DNA of 64,000 bases from Uliginosibacterium flavum (GTDB taxonomy: Bacteria; Pseudomonadota; Gammaproteobacteria; Burkholderiales; Rhodocyclaceae), in contig NZ_JBEWZI010000006.1 of NCBI RefSeq assembly GCF_040566545.1, forward strand, positions 62,001 through 126,000, written 5' to 3'. Positions 41,961 through 50,392 of this stretch are shown here, in pieces. Position numbers and translations under genes: made by a program. The notes under the pieces are model-generated. The model was not told the DNA's origin. It searched no databases and saw only the letters and a list, made by a program, of their open reading frames with translations. The number at the start of each line of letters is the position of its first letter. Position 1 is the first letter of the stretch.

Positions 41961-44561
41961 ATGCAAGAAGCTGGCAAACCACCGGAAACGAATTCCGGCT
42001 TGAGTGCTGCCGTAGCCGCCGAACGTCTCAAGCAGGACGGCTACAACGAGTTGCCCAACCCCGAAAAGCGCGGCATCTGGCGCATCTTGTCAGAGGTGCT
42101 GCGCCAGCCGATGTTTGCCTTGTTGCTGGTCGGCGGTGTTGTCTATCTGCTGCTGGGTGACCGGATCGAGGCGCTGCTCTTGCTTCTTTTTGCATCCTTC
42201 TCCGTGATGATCACGATCGTTCAGGAGTCGCGCAGCGAACGCGTGCTGGAGGCGCTGCGTAATCTGGCGAGCCCGCGCGCGCTGGTGATTCGCGATGGCA
42301 AGCGGCTGCAGATTGCGGGCCGCGATGTCGTCCGTGAGGATCTCATCGTGATTGCGGAAGGTGACCGCGTTGCTGCGGACGCAATGCTGCTGTCCTCACA
42401 AGATCTGTTGCTGGATGAATCCTTGCTGACCGGCGAATCCAACCCGGTACGCAAAGTGGCGCAGGACGCCGCCGCACAGAATGGCGACAAAGCCGCGGTG
42501 CCGGGGCCGGGCGGAGAAGACCTGCCGTATGTCTTTGCCGGAACACTGGTGGTGCGCGGCACCGGGCAGGCGCTCGTGCATGCGACGGGCATTCGCAGCG
42601 AAATGGGCAAGATTGGCCATGCCCTGCAAAGCATTGAGACCGAGCAGCCCCATCTGCAAAAACAGATCAGTGGATTTGTGCGCAATTTCGCGATTATCGG
42701 GGCTGTCGCTGGTGGCTTGGCGGTGCTGCTCTACGGCTTGCTGCGCGGATCGTGGCTTGAAGCCATGCTCAGTGGCATAGCGCTGGGGATGTCTTTGTTG
42801 CCGGAGGAGTTCCCGCTGGTGATGGCCGTGTTCATGGCGATGGGCGCCTGGCGTATTTCGCGCGCCCGTGTGCTCACGCGGCGGGCTTCGGCCATCGAGT
42901 CGCTCGGCGCGACAACGGTTTTGTGCACGGACAAGACCGGCACGCTGACTGAAAATCGCATGACGCTCGTCTCGATTCTTGGCGTTGAGTCGCGCTGGGA
43001 TCAAGGCGGGCAGGGTGCAATTGCGGACAAGACGCGGGAGGTGCTGGACGCGGCCTTGCTGGCTTGCCCACGCGAGGCGACCGACCCGATGGATCTTGCC
43101 GTGCATGCACTCGCCAAGGCGCAGGCAGGCTCCGATGAATCAGGCTTTGGCCAGCGCACGCTGCTCCGCGCCTATGGTCTCAGGCCGGACTTGCTGGCGG
43201 TGGTGAACGTCATGTCGGCCGATGCTGAAGGGAAGGACGATGCCACGGCTTACGCCAAGGGCGCGCTGGAGGCGATTGCCGAGCTTTGCAAACTGTCGCC
43301 TGAGCAAATGGCCGGCATCAACACGCAGATGGATGCGCTGGCGCGCGATGGTATTCGCGTTCTGGGTGTGGCCCGGACGGGCTCTCTGGGTGTCGTGCAG
43401 GAAGACAAGCTGCCGGAGTCACCGCGCGAACTGAAGTTTGAGTACGTGGGGCTGATCGGCTTTGCCGATCCCGTACGCGCCACGGTGCCCGCCGCGGTCG
43501 CGGAATGTCGCGCGGCGGGCATTCGCGTCGTGATGATTACCGGTGACTATCCGGCAACGGCCAGCGCCATCGGCAAGCAAGCCGGCATCGAGTCGACGGA
43601 GGTCTTGTCGGGTGACGACATCGAAGCCCTGTCGGACGCGGATCTGGCTACGCGCGTCAAAACCGCAAACATCTTCGCTCGCATCCGGCCCAATCAGAAG
43701 CTGCGGATTGTTGAAAGCCTGAAGGCAAATGGCGAAGTCGTGGCCATGACCGGCGATGGCGTCAACGACGCACCGGCGATCAAGGCCGCCCATATCGGCA
43801 TTGCCATGGGCGGGCGTGGTACCGATGTGGCGCGTGAAGCTTCGGCCATCGTGCTGCTAGATGACGATTTCGGCTCCATCGTGAAAACCATCCGCCTGGG
43901 CCGGCGCATCTACGACAATCTGCGCAAGGCCATCGAATACATCGTCGCGGTGCATATCCCGATTGCCGGTCTGGCGCTGCTGCCGCTGGCGCTGGGCTTG
44001 CCGATGATGCTGACGCCAATCCACATTGCATTTCTGGAGATGGTGATCGACCCCGCCTGCTCGGTGGTGCTGGAGGCTGAAGGCGAAGAGGACGATGTGA
44101 TGAAACGCCCGCCGCGTGATCCCGCCAGCCCCTTGCTGATGCCGAACCGGATCGTGTGGGCCGCATTGCAGGGCCTGATCGTGCTCGCGATTCTGGCCGG
44201 CATCCTGATCAGCGCAGCGCAGGCGGATATGCCTGAGGATGACATGCGCTCGCTGGTGTTTGCCTCGCTGGTGCTCATGAACATGGGCCTCATCCTGATC
44301 AATCGCTCGTTCAAGGCTTCGCTGATTCGCGCATTTTTGCGGCCGAATCGTTCACTGTGGATTCTGCTGGGTGGTGTCGGTGCGGTGCTGGGTACGGCAC
44401 TCGCCTGGCCGCCGGCACAGACCCTGTTCAATTTCGGCCAGTTGCACTGGAGCGATCTGGCGATCAGCGCTGCAGCGGGCTTCGTCAGCTTGCTGGTGCT
44501 GGAAGGCGTCAAGTCACAATGGTTCCGGATCAGCGGCAACAAGGATGCGGCTTTGGCGTGA
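41961..44561 (+). CDS. Cation-transporting P-type ATPase (P2-like)
   Basis: An 866-residue inner-membrane pump. The N-terminal cation-ATPase segment (LKQDGYNELPNPEKR) leads to the actuator motif LTGES near residue 160. The phosphorylated Asp is Asp324 in CTDKTGTLTEN, and the hinge is MTGDGVNDAPAIK. A C-terminal group of six helices includes the substrate-site segments. The overall pattern is that of calcium/sodium-type P2 ATPases, but the TM4 motif reads PEEFP rather than PEGLP, so the ion is uncertain. The start at 41961 has AGAAGGAG eight bases upstream; the frame opens 39 bases earlier without one. Confidence 0.9.
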   Translation: MQEAGKPPETNSGLSAAVAAERLKQDGYNELPNPEKRGIWRILSEVLRQPMFALLLVGGVVYLLLGDRIEALLLLLFASFSVMITIVQESRSERVLEALRNLASPRALVIRDGKRLQIAGRDVVREDLIVIAEGDRVAADAMLLSSQDLLLDESLLTGESNPVRKVAQDAAAQNGDKAAVPGPGGEDLPYVFAGTLVVRGTGQALVHATGIRSEMGKIGHALQSIETEQPHLQKQISGFVRNFAIIGAVAGGLAVLLYGLLRGSWLEAMLSGIALGMSLLPEEFPLVMAVFMAMGAWRISRARVLTRRASAIESLGATTVLCTDKTGTLTENRMTLVSILGVESRWDQGGQGAIADKTREVLDAALLACPREATDPMDLAVHALAKAQAGSDESGFGQRTLLRAYGLRPDLLAVVNVMSADAEGKDDATAYAKGALEAIAELCKLSPEQMAGINTQMDALARDGIRVLGVARTGSLGVVQEDKLPESPRELKFEYVGLIGFADPVRATVPAAVAECRAAGIRVVMITGDYPATASAIGKQAGIESTEVLSGDDIEALSDADLATRVKTANIFARIRPNQKLRIVESLKANGEVVAMTGDGVNDAPAIKAAHIGIAMGGRGTDVAREASAIVLLDDDFGSIVKTIRLGRRIYDNLRKAIEYIVAVHIPIAGLALLPLALGLPMMLTPIHIAFLEMVIDPACSVVLEAEGEEDDVMKRPPRDPASPLLMPNRIVWAALQGLIVLAILAGILISAAQADMPEDDMRSLVFASLVLMNMGLILINRSFKASLIRAFLRPNRSLWILLGGVGAVLGTALAWPPAQTLFNFGQLHWSDLAISAAAGFVSLLVLEGVKSQWFRISGNKDAALA

Positions 44562-44583
44562 TTCAAAGGCTTGAGAACAGGGT

Positions 44584-44662
44584 GCCCGAAGAGCCGCTAT
44601 CAGCGCGCCTCTCTGGCATGGGGTGCCGAAGACGATTGCGGGGTGGGGCTCTGCGGGCATGC
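44584..44662. repeat. GAAGAGCC-type palindrome pair
   Basis: CCCGAAGAGCCGCTATC, CGCCTCTCTGGCATG, GTGCCGAAGACG and GGGGCTCTGCGGGCATGCC follow the family order. Confidence 0.55.
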
Positions 44663-44715
44663 CGTGCTGTAGGTCAAGATGTGTGCTTCCGGATGGATGA
44701 AAGCACGTAAAAACC

Positions 44716-44801
44716 CGTCATTCCGGACTTGATCCGGAATCCGGAAGACTGGCGGCGCGGGGGACTGGATTCCGGGTTCCGGTTTAAGCCCGGAATGACG
44801 C
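44716..44801. repeat. Imperfect CATTCCGG-type inverted repeat
   Basis: CCGTCATTCCGGACTTGATC faces TTTAAGCCCGGAATGACG with an extra GGGTTCC insertion. A decayed relative of the perfect copy at 3596. Confidence 0.65.
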
Positions 44802-44866
44802 AGCCCGGAATGAGAGAGGAGGCGTCATTGCACCAGCGGTTCCGTTGATCTCCATCGCAATTTCAT

Positions 44867-46288
44867 TTACAGCCAGTATGCCCACAATCGCGCAAAGTAT
44901 TCTTTGAGGCGCAGATCGAGTCCACGCTGCTCCCACTGCTCCAGCACGATGGCGTCTGATGCAGCTAGATCCTCGTCGAATAAGGTTTGCAACTGCGCGC
45001 CAAATTCTGCTCCCAGCACCACCGCGTTCAACTCCTGGTTATGCAGGAAGCTGCGCCAGTCCAGATTGGTCGAGCCTACTGTGGCCCACACGCCGTCAAT
45101 CAGTCCGGTCTTGGAATGCAGGATCACGTCACGCCGCTCAAAAATTTTCACCCCGGCGCGCAATAGCTGATCGTAATAGCCGCGTCCGGCGTGGAAGACC
45201 AGCGCGGAGTCGGTTTGGCTGGGCAGGATCAGCGTCACATCGACCCCACGCCGGGCTGCGGCTTCGAGAGCGGCCAGAAGCTGGGGGTCGGGAACGAAGT
45301 AAGCGTTGGTCAGATGCACGCTGGTTTCTGCGCTGCCAATCGCGGACAGCAGCGTGGCGTAGATCAGGCTGTACGCCTCATCGGGCGAACTGCCGATGGC
45401 GCGGACGATCTGCCGGCCGGCTTTTTCGGGGGCAGGATAGTATTTCTTGGCGGCCAGTGGTTTGCCCTTCTGATTTTCCCAAGTGGCAATGAAGAGTTTC
45501 TGCAATTCCGCGACCACCGGCCCTTGCAGCTGCAAGTGGGTGTCGCGCCAGGCAAGCTTGCCATCGGGCTTTGGCTTGGCCTTCGTGCTGAAAGAGCCAC
45601 CGGAGTAAACGCTACTGATGTTGATGCCGCCCAGGAATGCGGTGCGGCCATCCACGATCAGCAGTTTGCGATGGTCGCGCTGATTCAGCTCCCATCCCTT
45701 CCGTGCCGCCAAGGGATTGACGGGATTGAATTCGAGCATGGCGATGCCGCTCTCGCTCATCTGCTTAAAAAAAGCGGCCGGCGTGGCGAGAGTGCCGACA
45801 CTGTCGCGAATCAGATTGACCTGCACGCCTTGCCGCTGTTTGGCGATCAGTGCTTGTGCAAAGCGCTGGCCGATCTCGTCATCGTCCAGGATGTAGGTTT
45901 CCATGTTGATGTGATCACGGGCTGATGCAATCGCCGTGAACATGGCTTGATAGGTAGCCGGGCCATCCTGCAGCAGGCGCACCTGATTGCCGGTGCTCAG
46001 CGGACTGCCGACGATGGCCTCTTCGAGTGCCAGATGACGGTCAAAAATATTTGTGGTCTCGCCTCGGCGTTCCAGCTTGTCGAGAATCAGCTTGCTTTGC
46101 GCGGCTGAGAGCGGGCCGTTTGCGCCTTGCAACTGAACAGGGCGGCCCGATGTGCGGGCCAGGTCCGGGGTGATGCGGGGCAGGCTGCTGCAGCACACCA
46201 GACCGAGCAGAGCCAGTACGGCGAGTCCGCTGGCAAGGCGTGCAGCAATGGGATGAGGCGTGTGTTGCCGCGCGATTGTCGGCCCCAT
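44867..46288 (-). CDS. Phospholipase D / cardiolipin synthase-like lipoprotein
   Basis: A 473-residue protein with a hydrophobic N-terminus ending LLGLVCCSS, consistent with a lipoprotein or membrane anchor. Two HKD motifs are present: HRKLLIVDG (about residue 210) and HSKTGLIDG (about residue 390), each followed by the GG/GSTN signature. The spacing matches the ClsC/YmdC type of phosphatidyltransferase. A cardiolipin or other phospholipid transfer reaction is expected, though hydrolysis cannot be excluded. It is downstream of the PQQ-dehydrogenase gene with a short gap, likely the same transcript. Confidence 0.87.
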   Translation of the reverse strand: MGPTIARQHTPHPIAARLASGLAVLALLGLVCCSSLPRITPDLARTSGRPVQLQGANGPLSAAQSKLILDKLERRGETTNIFDRHLALEEAIVGSPLSTGNQVRLLQDGPATYQAMFTAIASARDHINMETYILDDDEIGQRFAQALIAKQRQGVQVNLIRDSVGTLATPAAFFKQMSESGIAMLEFNPVNPLAARKGWELNQRDHRKLLIVDGRTAFLGGINISSVYSGGSFSTKAKPKPDGKLAWRDTHLQLQGPVVAELQKLFIATWENQKGKPLAAKKYYPAPEKAGRQIVRAIGSSPDEAYSLIYATLLSAIGSAETSVHLTNAYFVPDPQLLAALEAAARRGVDVTLILPSQTDSALVFHAGRGYYDQLLRAGVKIFERRDVILHSKTGLIDGVWATVGSTNLDWRSFLHNQELNAVVLGAEFGAQLQTLFDEDLAASDAIVLEQWEQRGLDLRLKEYFARLWAYWL

Positions 46289-46304
46289 TTGTCCGGGCCT
46301 CGCC

Positions 46305-47666
46305 TCAAGGTTGCGCGCTTACACGCCAGACCACATTGCCTACATCATCCGCTACGAGCAAGGCACCTTGTTTGTCGAGGGCCACGCCAACCGGTCGTCC
46401 GAAAGCATTGCCTTCCTCACTGAGAAAGCCAGTCAGGACGTCGACCGGCACGCCCGCGGGCATTCCGTTTGCGAAGGGCACAAAGATGACTTTGTAGCCA
46501 CTGTGCGGGCGGCGGTTCCAGGAACCGTGCTGACCAATGAACATACCGTTGGCGTAAATTGAAGGTAAGCTATTCCGGGCTGAGGACACCAGGCCAAGGG
46601 GGGCGGTGTGTGACCCCAGTGCGTAGTCCGGCGCGATGGCTTTGGCGACCAGATCGGGCTGCTGCGGTTTCACGCGTACATCAACATGCTGGCCGTAATA
46701 GCTGTAGGGCCAGCCGTAGAAAGCACCATCGCGTACTGAGGTGAGGTAATCAGGTACCAGATCGCTGCCCAGTTCGTCGCGTTCATTGACGACGGTCCAC
46801 AGCACGCCGCTTTCCGGGTTCCACGCCAGTCCATTCGGGTTGCGCAATCCGGAGGCAAAGATGCGGTGAGCACCGCTCTTGATATCCACCTCCCAGATCG
46901 CGGCGCGTTCAGCCTCCGCCTCCATCCCGCGTTCGGCCACATTGCTGTTCGAACCCACGGTGACGTAGAGCTTGCTGCCATCCTTGCTGGCAATGAGATT
47001 CTTGGTCCAGTGATGATTGATCGGGCCTGCCGGCAAAGCGACGAGTTTGACGCCGCCCGCGGAGATGTGGGTGTCGCCGCTGTTATAAGGAAATCGCAGA
47101 ACGGCATCGGTATTGGCAACATACAGATCCTTGCCGACCAGCACCATGCCGAAAGGCGAGTTCAAACCATCCAGCAGCACCGTACGCAAATCGACCTTGC
47201 CGTCACCATCAACATCCCGCAACAGCGATATGCGATTGGCACTGGGAACTGCAGCGCCGGCTTTTTTCATGACCAGGCCCATCACCCAGCCTTTGATGCC
47301 TTTGCCGTCTTCGGGCTTCGGCGGCGCATTGCTTTCAGCGACCAGCACATCGCCGTTGGGCAAGGCATACAGCCAGCGCGGATGCTCAAGTTCGCGGGCA
47401 AAGGCGGTGACGCGTGTGCCTGCGGGCGATTGGGGCGTCGTGCCAGTTGGCCAGCCCTTGGCGGGGGCAATATTGACCGTTGGAATCAGCGTTTGCGCAG
47501 GGGAGGGCAGCGTCGGATTAGGCCCCGTTCCTGCCTCTATCGGTAGTTTGGCCATCTCGCCACAACCGGAAAGTGCAAATGCCACCGTAATGCAAGTGCA
47601 GCCAATCCATGACAAGGTCGTGTTGAATTTTGCCAGCCTGAGCGCGGCGATGAGCGGCCGCATCAC
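46305..47666 (-). CDS. PQQ-dependent sugar (sorbosone) dehydrogenase-like lipoprotein
   Basis: A 453-residue periplasmic six-bladed beta-propeller of the GSDH family. The signal peptide ends in a lipobox FALSGC (Cys35). Family phrases include ARELEHPRWLYALPNGDVLVAES, NGLAWNPESGVLWTVVNERDELG, HTAPLGLVF-type (HTAPLGLVSS) and GQHGSWNR. Homologues oxidise aldoses with PQQ, but many members have unproven substrates. No PQQ biosynthesis genes are visible. It overlaps the DUF3309 gene by four bases, and the PLD gene follows 17 bases after its stop. Confidence 0.85.
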   Translation of the reverse strand: MMRPLIAALRLAKFNTTLSWIGCTCITVAFALSGCGEMAKLPIEAGTGPNPTLPSPAQTLIPTVNIAPAKGWPTGTTPQSPAGTRVTAFARELEHPRWLYALPNGDVLVAESNAPPKPEDGKGIKGWVMGLVMKKAGAAVPSANRISLLRDVDGDGKVDLRTVLLDGLNSPFGMVLVGKDLYVANTDAVLRFPYNSGDTHISAGGVKLVALPAGPINHHWTKNLIASKDGSKLYVTVGSNSNVAERGMEAEAERAAIWEVDIKSGAHRIFASGLRNPNGLAWNPESGVLWTVVNERDELGSDLVPDYLTSVRDGAFYGWPYSYYGQHVDVRVKPQQPDLVAKAIAPDYALGSHTAPLGLVSSARNSLPSIYANGMFIGQHGSWNRRPHSGYKVIFVPFANGMPAGVPVDVLTGFLSEEGNAFGRPVGVALDKQGALLVADDVGNVVWRVSAQP

Positions 47667-47821
47667 AAGCGCCCGGAAAACAGCAGCACAATGGTAATAA
47701 TCAACAGCACGCCCAAGCCACCGCTCGGCATGTAGCCCCAGCTCTGACTATGGGGCCAGTGAGGGAATGCTCCCACCAGCATCAGAATCAACACCACCAC
47801 TAAAACAGTTCCGAGGCGCAT
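47663..47821 (-). CDS. DUF3309 small membrane protein
   Basis: A 52-residue peptide of two hydrophobic helices (about 3-20 and 33-50) separated by PHWPHSQSWGYMPSGG, the DUF3309 signature. AAGGAAAA precedes the ATG at 47821. It overlaps the sugar-dehydrogenase start by four bases and so heads a three-gene operon (DUF3309, PQQ dehydrogenase, PLD). Function is unknown; the family is common in stress-related neighbourhoods of Proteobacteria. Confidence 0.85.
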   Translation of the reverse strand: MRLGTVLVVVLILMLVGAFPHWPHSQSWGYMPSGGLGVLLIITIVLLFSGRL

Positions 47822-48429
47822 ATGCTTTTCCTTAATCTGTTTGCGTGGACTTGATTCTGGATAAGCCTGGAAGGATTGCGGCAGACCAGACAAAGTTTCG
47901 ACGCCGGGCCTGATCAGCTTCATCCTGGCAGATACATTGTGAAGTCATGGCTTTTGCATGCTGAGGCAACCAGCACTGCCATCCGTTGCTCGGCCGCATG
48001 CCGAGGTAACTTTCGCTAGATTCAGCGGAACTAATCATGGTGAAACTCCGGAGCTATGTGGACATCGAGGGCGCAGCCTCAAGCCGCGTCTGGCGCAACT
48101 ATAGAGAGTCAATCACGAGGCGTATGTTCGCTATCCAACAGATCATTAAATGCGTGTAATTACGCCGCTCGTCACACGCGAAGGCATGCTTTTCTGTGTT
48201 GCACACAGGCAACTTCCAGATGAATTCGGTACGCAGTGAGTACTGAATTTTCTCGGCATCCAGAGCGAGATAGAAACTCCGGAAATGGTGCCGACTTTCA
48301 ACCGAAAAACTCTTGCCGAACTCAACGCCTAAGTGCGCACAGACCTAAACGCCTGCCCATAGTTTTGAAGCGGATCAGTGCTGGGTGGATACATAGAAAA
48401 ACGCAACACTTGTAGAACAACCAAAAGTA
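47822..48429. other. Gene-free region left of the prophage
   Basis: No convincing coding region. It contains a half-copy of the shared motif (48331-48345) and should hold the promoter of the DUF3309 operon. It ends at the prophage junction. Confidence 0.4.
48331..48345 (-). promoter_or_regulatory. GGTCTGTGCGCAC half motif
   Basis: Minus-strand GGTCTGTGCGCACTT matches the left half and spacer start of the shared dyad but lacks the right arm. It is about 510 bases upstream of the DUF3309 start. Confidence 0.3.
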
Positions 48430-48440
48430 ACGATAATTTT
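48430..48440 (+). other. Left prophage junction (attL-like)
   Basis: ACGATAATTTT followed by GGATTACGTCG. The XerC-side arm is shared with the right junction; the sequence to its right, which would be phage-derived, is a poor XerD arm. Confidence 0.6.
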
Positions 48441-48540
48441 GGATTACGTCGTCATGTAACCGAAGTCCAAAACGTATCAACGAGTTACAGGAAATCGCAA
48501 AAGTGACCATTGTCTGAAAAGGCAACAAACCACAGAAAAA

Positions 48541-48563
48541 AGCCCGAGAAATCGGGCTTTTTT
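48541..48563. terminator. Strong bidirectional terminator in the prophage
   Basis: Stem AGCCCGA/TCGGGCT with GAAA tetraloop, flanked by A6 and T6 runs, so it works both ways. On the minus strand it ends the phage operon. Confidence 0.92.
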
Positions 48564-48729
48564 GTTGATATGCGGGCTTTAGAGGGCGTTTTAAGACGTG
48601 GGCATTAGTGACGGTTTGGGCGCCGCTCAGATCGTCGCTGGCCGGGACAACCGGCCAAAACGCTCCTACATCTGATCGGGTTCCCGTTCTGCCCTGCGGG
48701 TTCCCTCGCACTCTCGTGACTCGGCAGAA
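48564..48729. other. Phage intergenic region with hairpin and direct repeats
   Basis: Contains a perfect hairpin TGGCCGG-GACAA-CCGGCCA (48639-48657) and two GGGTTCCC repeats around 48680-48708. By position it is a candidate replication origin or packaging signal; no nick-site consensus could be assigned. Confidence 0.45.
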
Positions 48730-48993
48730 CTACTTGAAGCCTTGGCGGCGACCGAATTCAAGCCACCAGTCACGAATGTCGCTTAGATCTGCGTCAGGAT
48801 CAGACATATACCTAGCTAATGTAATGTTGGAAAGGCCCGCCAAGCGCGTTTTCCGGGCCTGTGCGCGTTCCAATTCAGATTTACGGTATCTGGACTGTCT
48901 TTGTGCTGACGACAGCGTGACGGCCTTTTTAGGGCGTCCAGCGGGCCGGTATCCAAAGAGATCAATCGTCAAAAAATCTTTGTCGTGTTTCAT
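48730..48993 (-). CDS. Small basic phage protein, function unknown
   Basis: An 87-residue protein rich in Arg/Lys, with GRPKKAVTLSSAQRQSRYRKSELERAQARK, a pattern seen in small phage and plasmid proteins that may bind nucleic acid. It starts 9 bases after the Zot-like gene stop and is the last gene of the phage operon. I do not recognise a named family. Confidence 0.6.
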   Translation of the reverse strand: MKHDKDFLTIDLFGYRPAGRPKKAVTLSSAQRQSRYRKSELERAQARKTRLAGLSNITLARYMSDPDADLSDIRDWWLEFGRRQGFK

Positions 48994-49002
48994 ACAACCA
49001 CC

Positions 49003-50082
49003 TCAAGACTTTTTCCCGCAGCCGCCAACGCCGCCGCAATCAATCGCTCCGCCAGAAACTTCACCGCCGCCCACCTTGCCGCCCGCTGCGCTTGCGGCGT
49101 CGGCGGCGGTCGGCGGTGTCGATTTCAGCTTCGTTTTGTCGGCGGTGTCCCAAGCGACGAAAAAGCCCTTTTTGACGATCTGGCCGCACATCTCAGCACT
49201 GACAGACAAGATTGTCCCTTGCTGGCTGTAACAGCGGCACTCGCCGCGCATCAAGACACACGCAGCAGGGTAGGGAGCCGTGACAGGCGCAGTCACGCGA
49301 TCATAAACAGGCGCGGAAAACGCCAGATCAGCAACTCGCGGCGTACGGCTCTCAAGATACTGAGCTGTTGTCAGTACTGACCCCTCAGATTGCTGTCCAG
49401 GGGGAGAAGAAAGAGGGCGTGCGCCTGGCAAAACTTGCGGCGAAGAAGCAGACAAGACGGTTTTCGGTGAAGAAATTCCGCTAATTTTTTGGTAGCTGAA
49501 CCAGAAAAGACCAGCGGCAATAATGGGTGCGGCAAACATGAACCAGATACGCGCAGGTATCCGGGTTTTGTGGGTATGCACTTCGGCAGACTTGTAATAA
49601 TCGAAAACTTCTCTTGGGTAGTTCCAGACCGTAGAAACAGAATCCTTGCGCTGTTTCGGATTCTCGCGGCACTCCGCCCATTCATGAATTACAGACCGAT
49701 GCGCACCAAACATGCGGACGACATGCAAATGCCTGCCAGTGAGCATGCGGCAGTTTTTATGCAGCAGCATCGGCATTTGCGTGATCAAAACCAAATCAAT
49801 GCCAGAGTGCCGGTGATCTTCCATTTTGCTAATGTGCAAAGGCACACCAGCGCCGGGCGTCATTGGCCGGAAGATTTTTTGAGCCTCATCAATGATGATG
49901 ATTGAATTAGGCTCGCACTCATACCATTTTTCTGGATCAGCAAGCGGAAGCCACGGCAGCTGTAAATTATTAATTCCATGGTAATAAATTGGGCGATTCT
50001 CTTTTTCAGAGAGCGCCTTTAAACGCCAGATCGTGTGCAATGTCTTGCCAGAGCCGGGCAAGCCGGTTGTCATTTCAATCAT
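49003..50082 (-). CDS. Zot-like / pI assembly ATPase
   Basis: A 359-residue inner-membrane protein. The N-terminal P-loop ATPase has Walker A GLPGSGKT (residues 7-14) and Walker B IIIIDEAQ. One membrane helix (about 178-196) leads to a periplasmic tail containing Cys-x-CYSQQG and a Gly-rich end with several Cys. In filamentous phages pI energises extrusion of the virion through the envelope. The name zonula occludens toxin is historical and no toxin role is inferred. The next phage gene upstream ends three bases before its start. Confidence 0.9.
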   Translation of the reverse strand: MIEMTTGLPGSGKTLHTIWRLKALSEKENRPIYYHGINNLQLPWLPLADPEKWYECEPNSIIIIDEAQKIFRPMTPGAGVPLHISKMEDHRHSGIDLVLITQMPMLLHKNCRMLTGRHLHVVRMFGAHRSVIHEWAECRENPKQRKDSVSTVWNYPREVFDYYKSAEVHTHKTRIPARIWFMFAAPIIAAGLFWFSYQKISGISSPKTVLSASSPQVLPGARPLSSPPGQQSEGSVLTTAQYLESRTPRVADLAFSAPVYDRVTAPVTAPYPAACVLMRGECRCYSQQGTILSVSAEMCGQIVKKGFFVAWDTADKTKLKSTPPTAADAASAAGGKVGGGEVSGGAIDCGGVGGCGKKS

Positions 50083-50085
50083 GAT

Positions 50086-50391
50086 TTACCCCTGAGGCGC
50101 GCCGCCCTTGATCTTGAATCTCGACACGGTGCCTTGCACGCCGGAGAGCGTTAGCCGCATGGTTACAGCACTCATCAGGATAGAAAACGAGGTTCCGACC
50201 TTGAGAATGCCAAGGAGACCGACAACGCCAGCAGGCAGACCGGAAGCGGAATCCATGAACATCTGACGAAGAAAATCAAGTGCATAAGTGATGCCGCTAT
50301 AGGTAACGACGCCGATAGAGGCAGATAAAAGAAACTGAACAAGTAACGTTCCAGCGGCAGCGATCAACGCGCCAATAATTGCGGCACCCAT
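50086..50391 (-). CDS. DUF2523 minor capsid protein (pVI-like)
   Basis: A 101-residue protein with three hydrophobic segments (about 3-35, 55-75 and a weaker one). DUF2523 proteins sit between the adsorption protein and Zot in many inoviruses and correspond to pVI of Ff phages, which caps the virion. The flanking gene order matches exactly. Confidence 0.82.
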   Translation of the reverse strand: MGAAIIGALIAAAGTLLVQFLLSASIGVVTYSGITYALDFLRQMFMDSASGLPAGVVGLLGILKVGTSFSILMSAVTMRLTLSGVQGTVSRFKIKGGAPQG

Positions 50392-50392
50392 T

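Noticed and set aside
47832..48038. Possible small gene on the minus strand upstream of DUF3309
   Set aside because: No ribosome site or recognisable sequence; likely leader region.
49003..50082. Zot-like protein as a toxin
   Set aside because: The gene sits in a standard inovirus order and has the assembly ATPase motifs; the toxin name is historical and nothing here indicates virulence.
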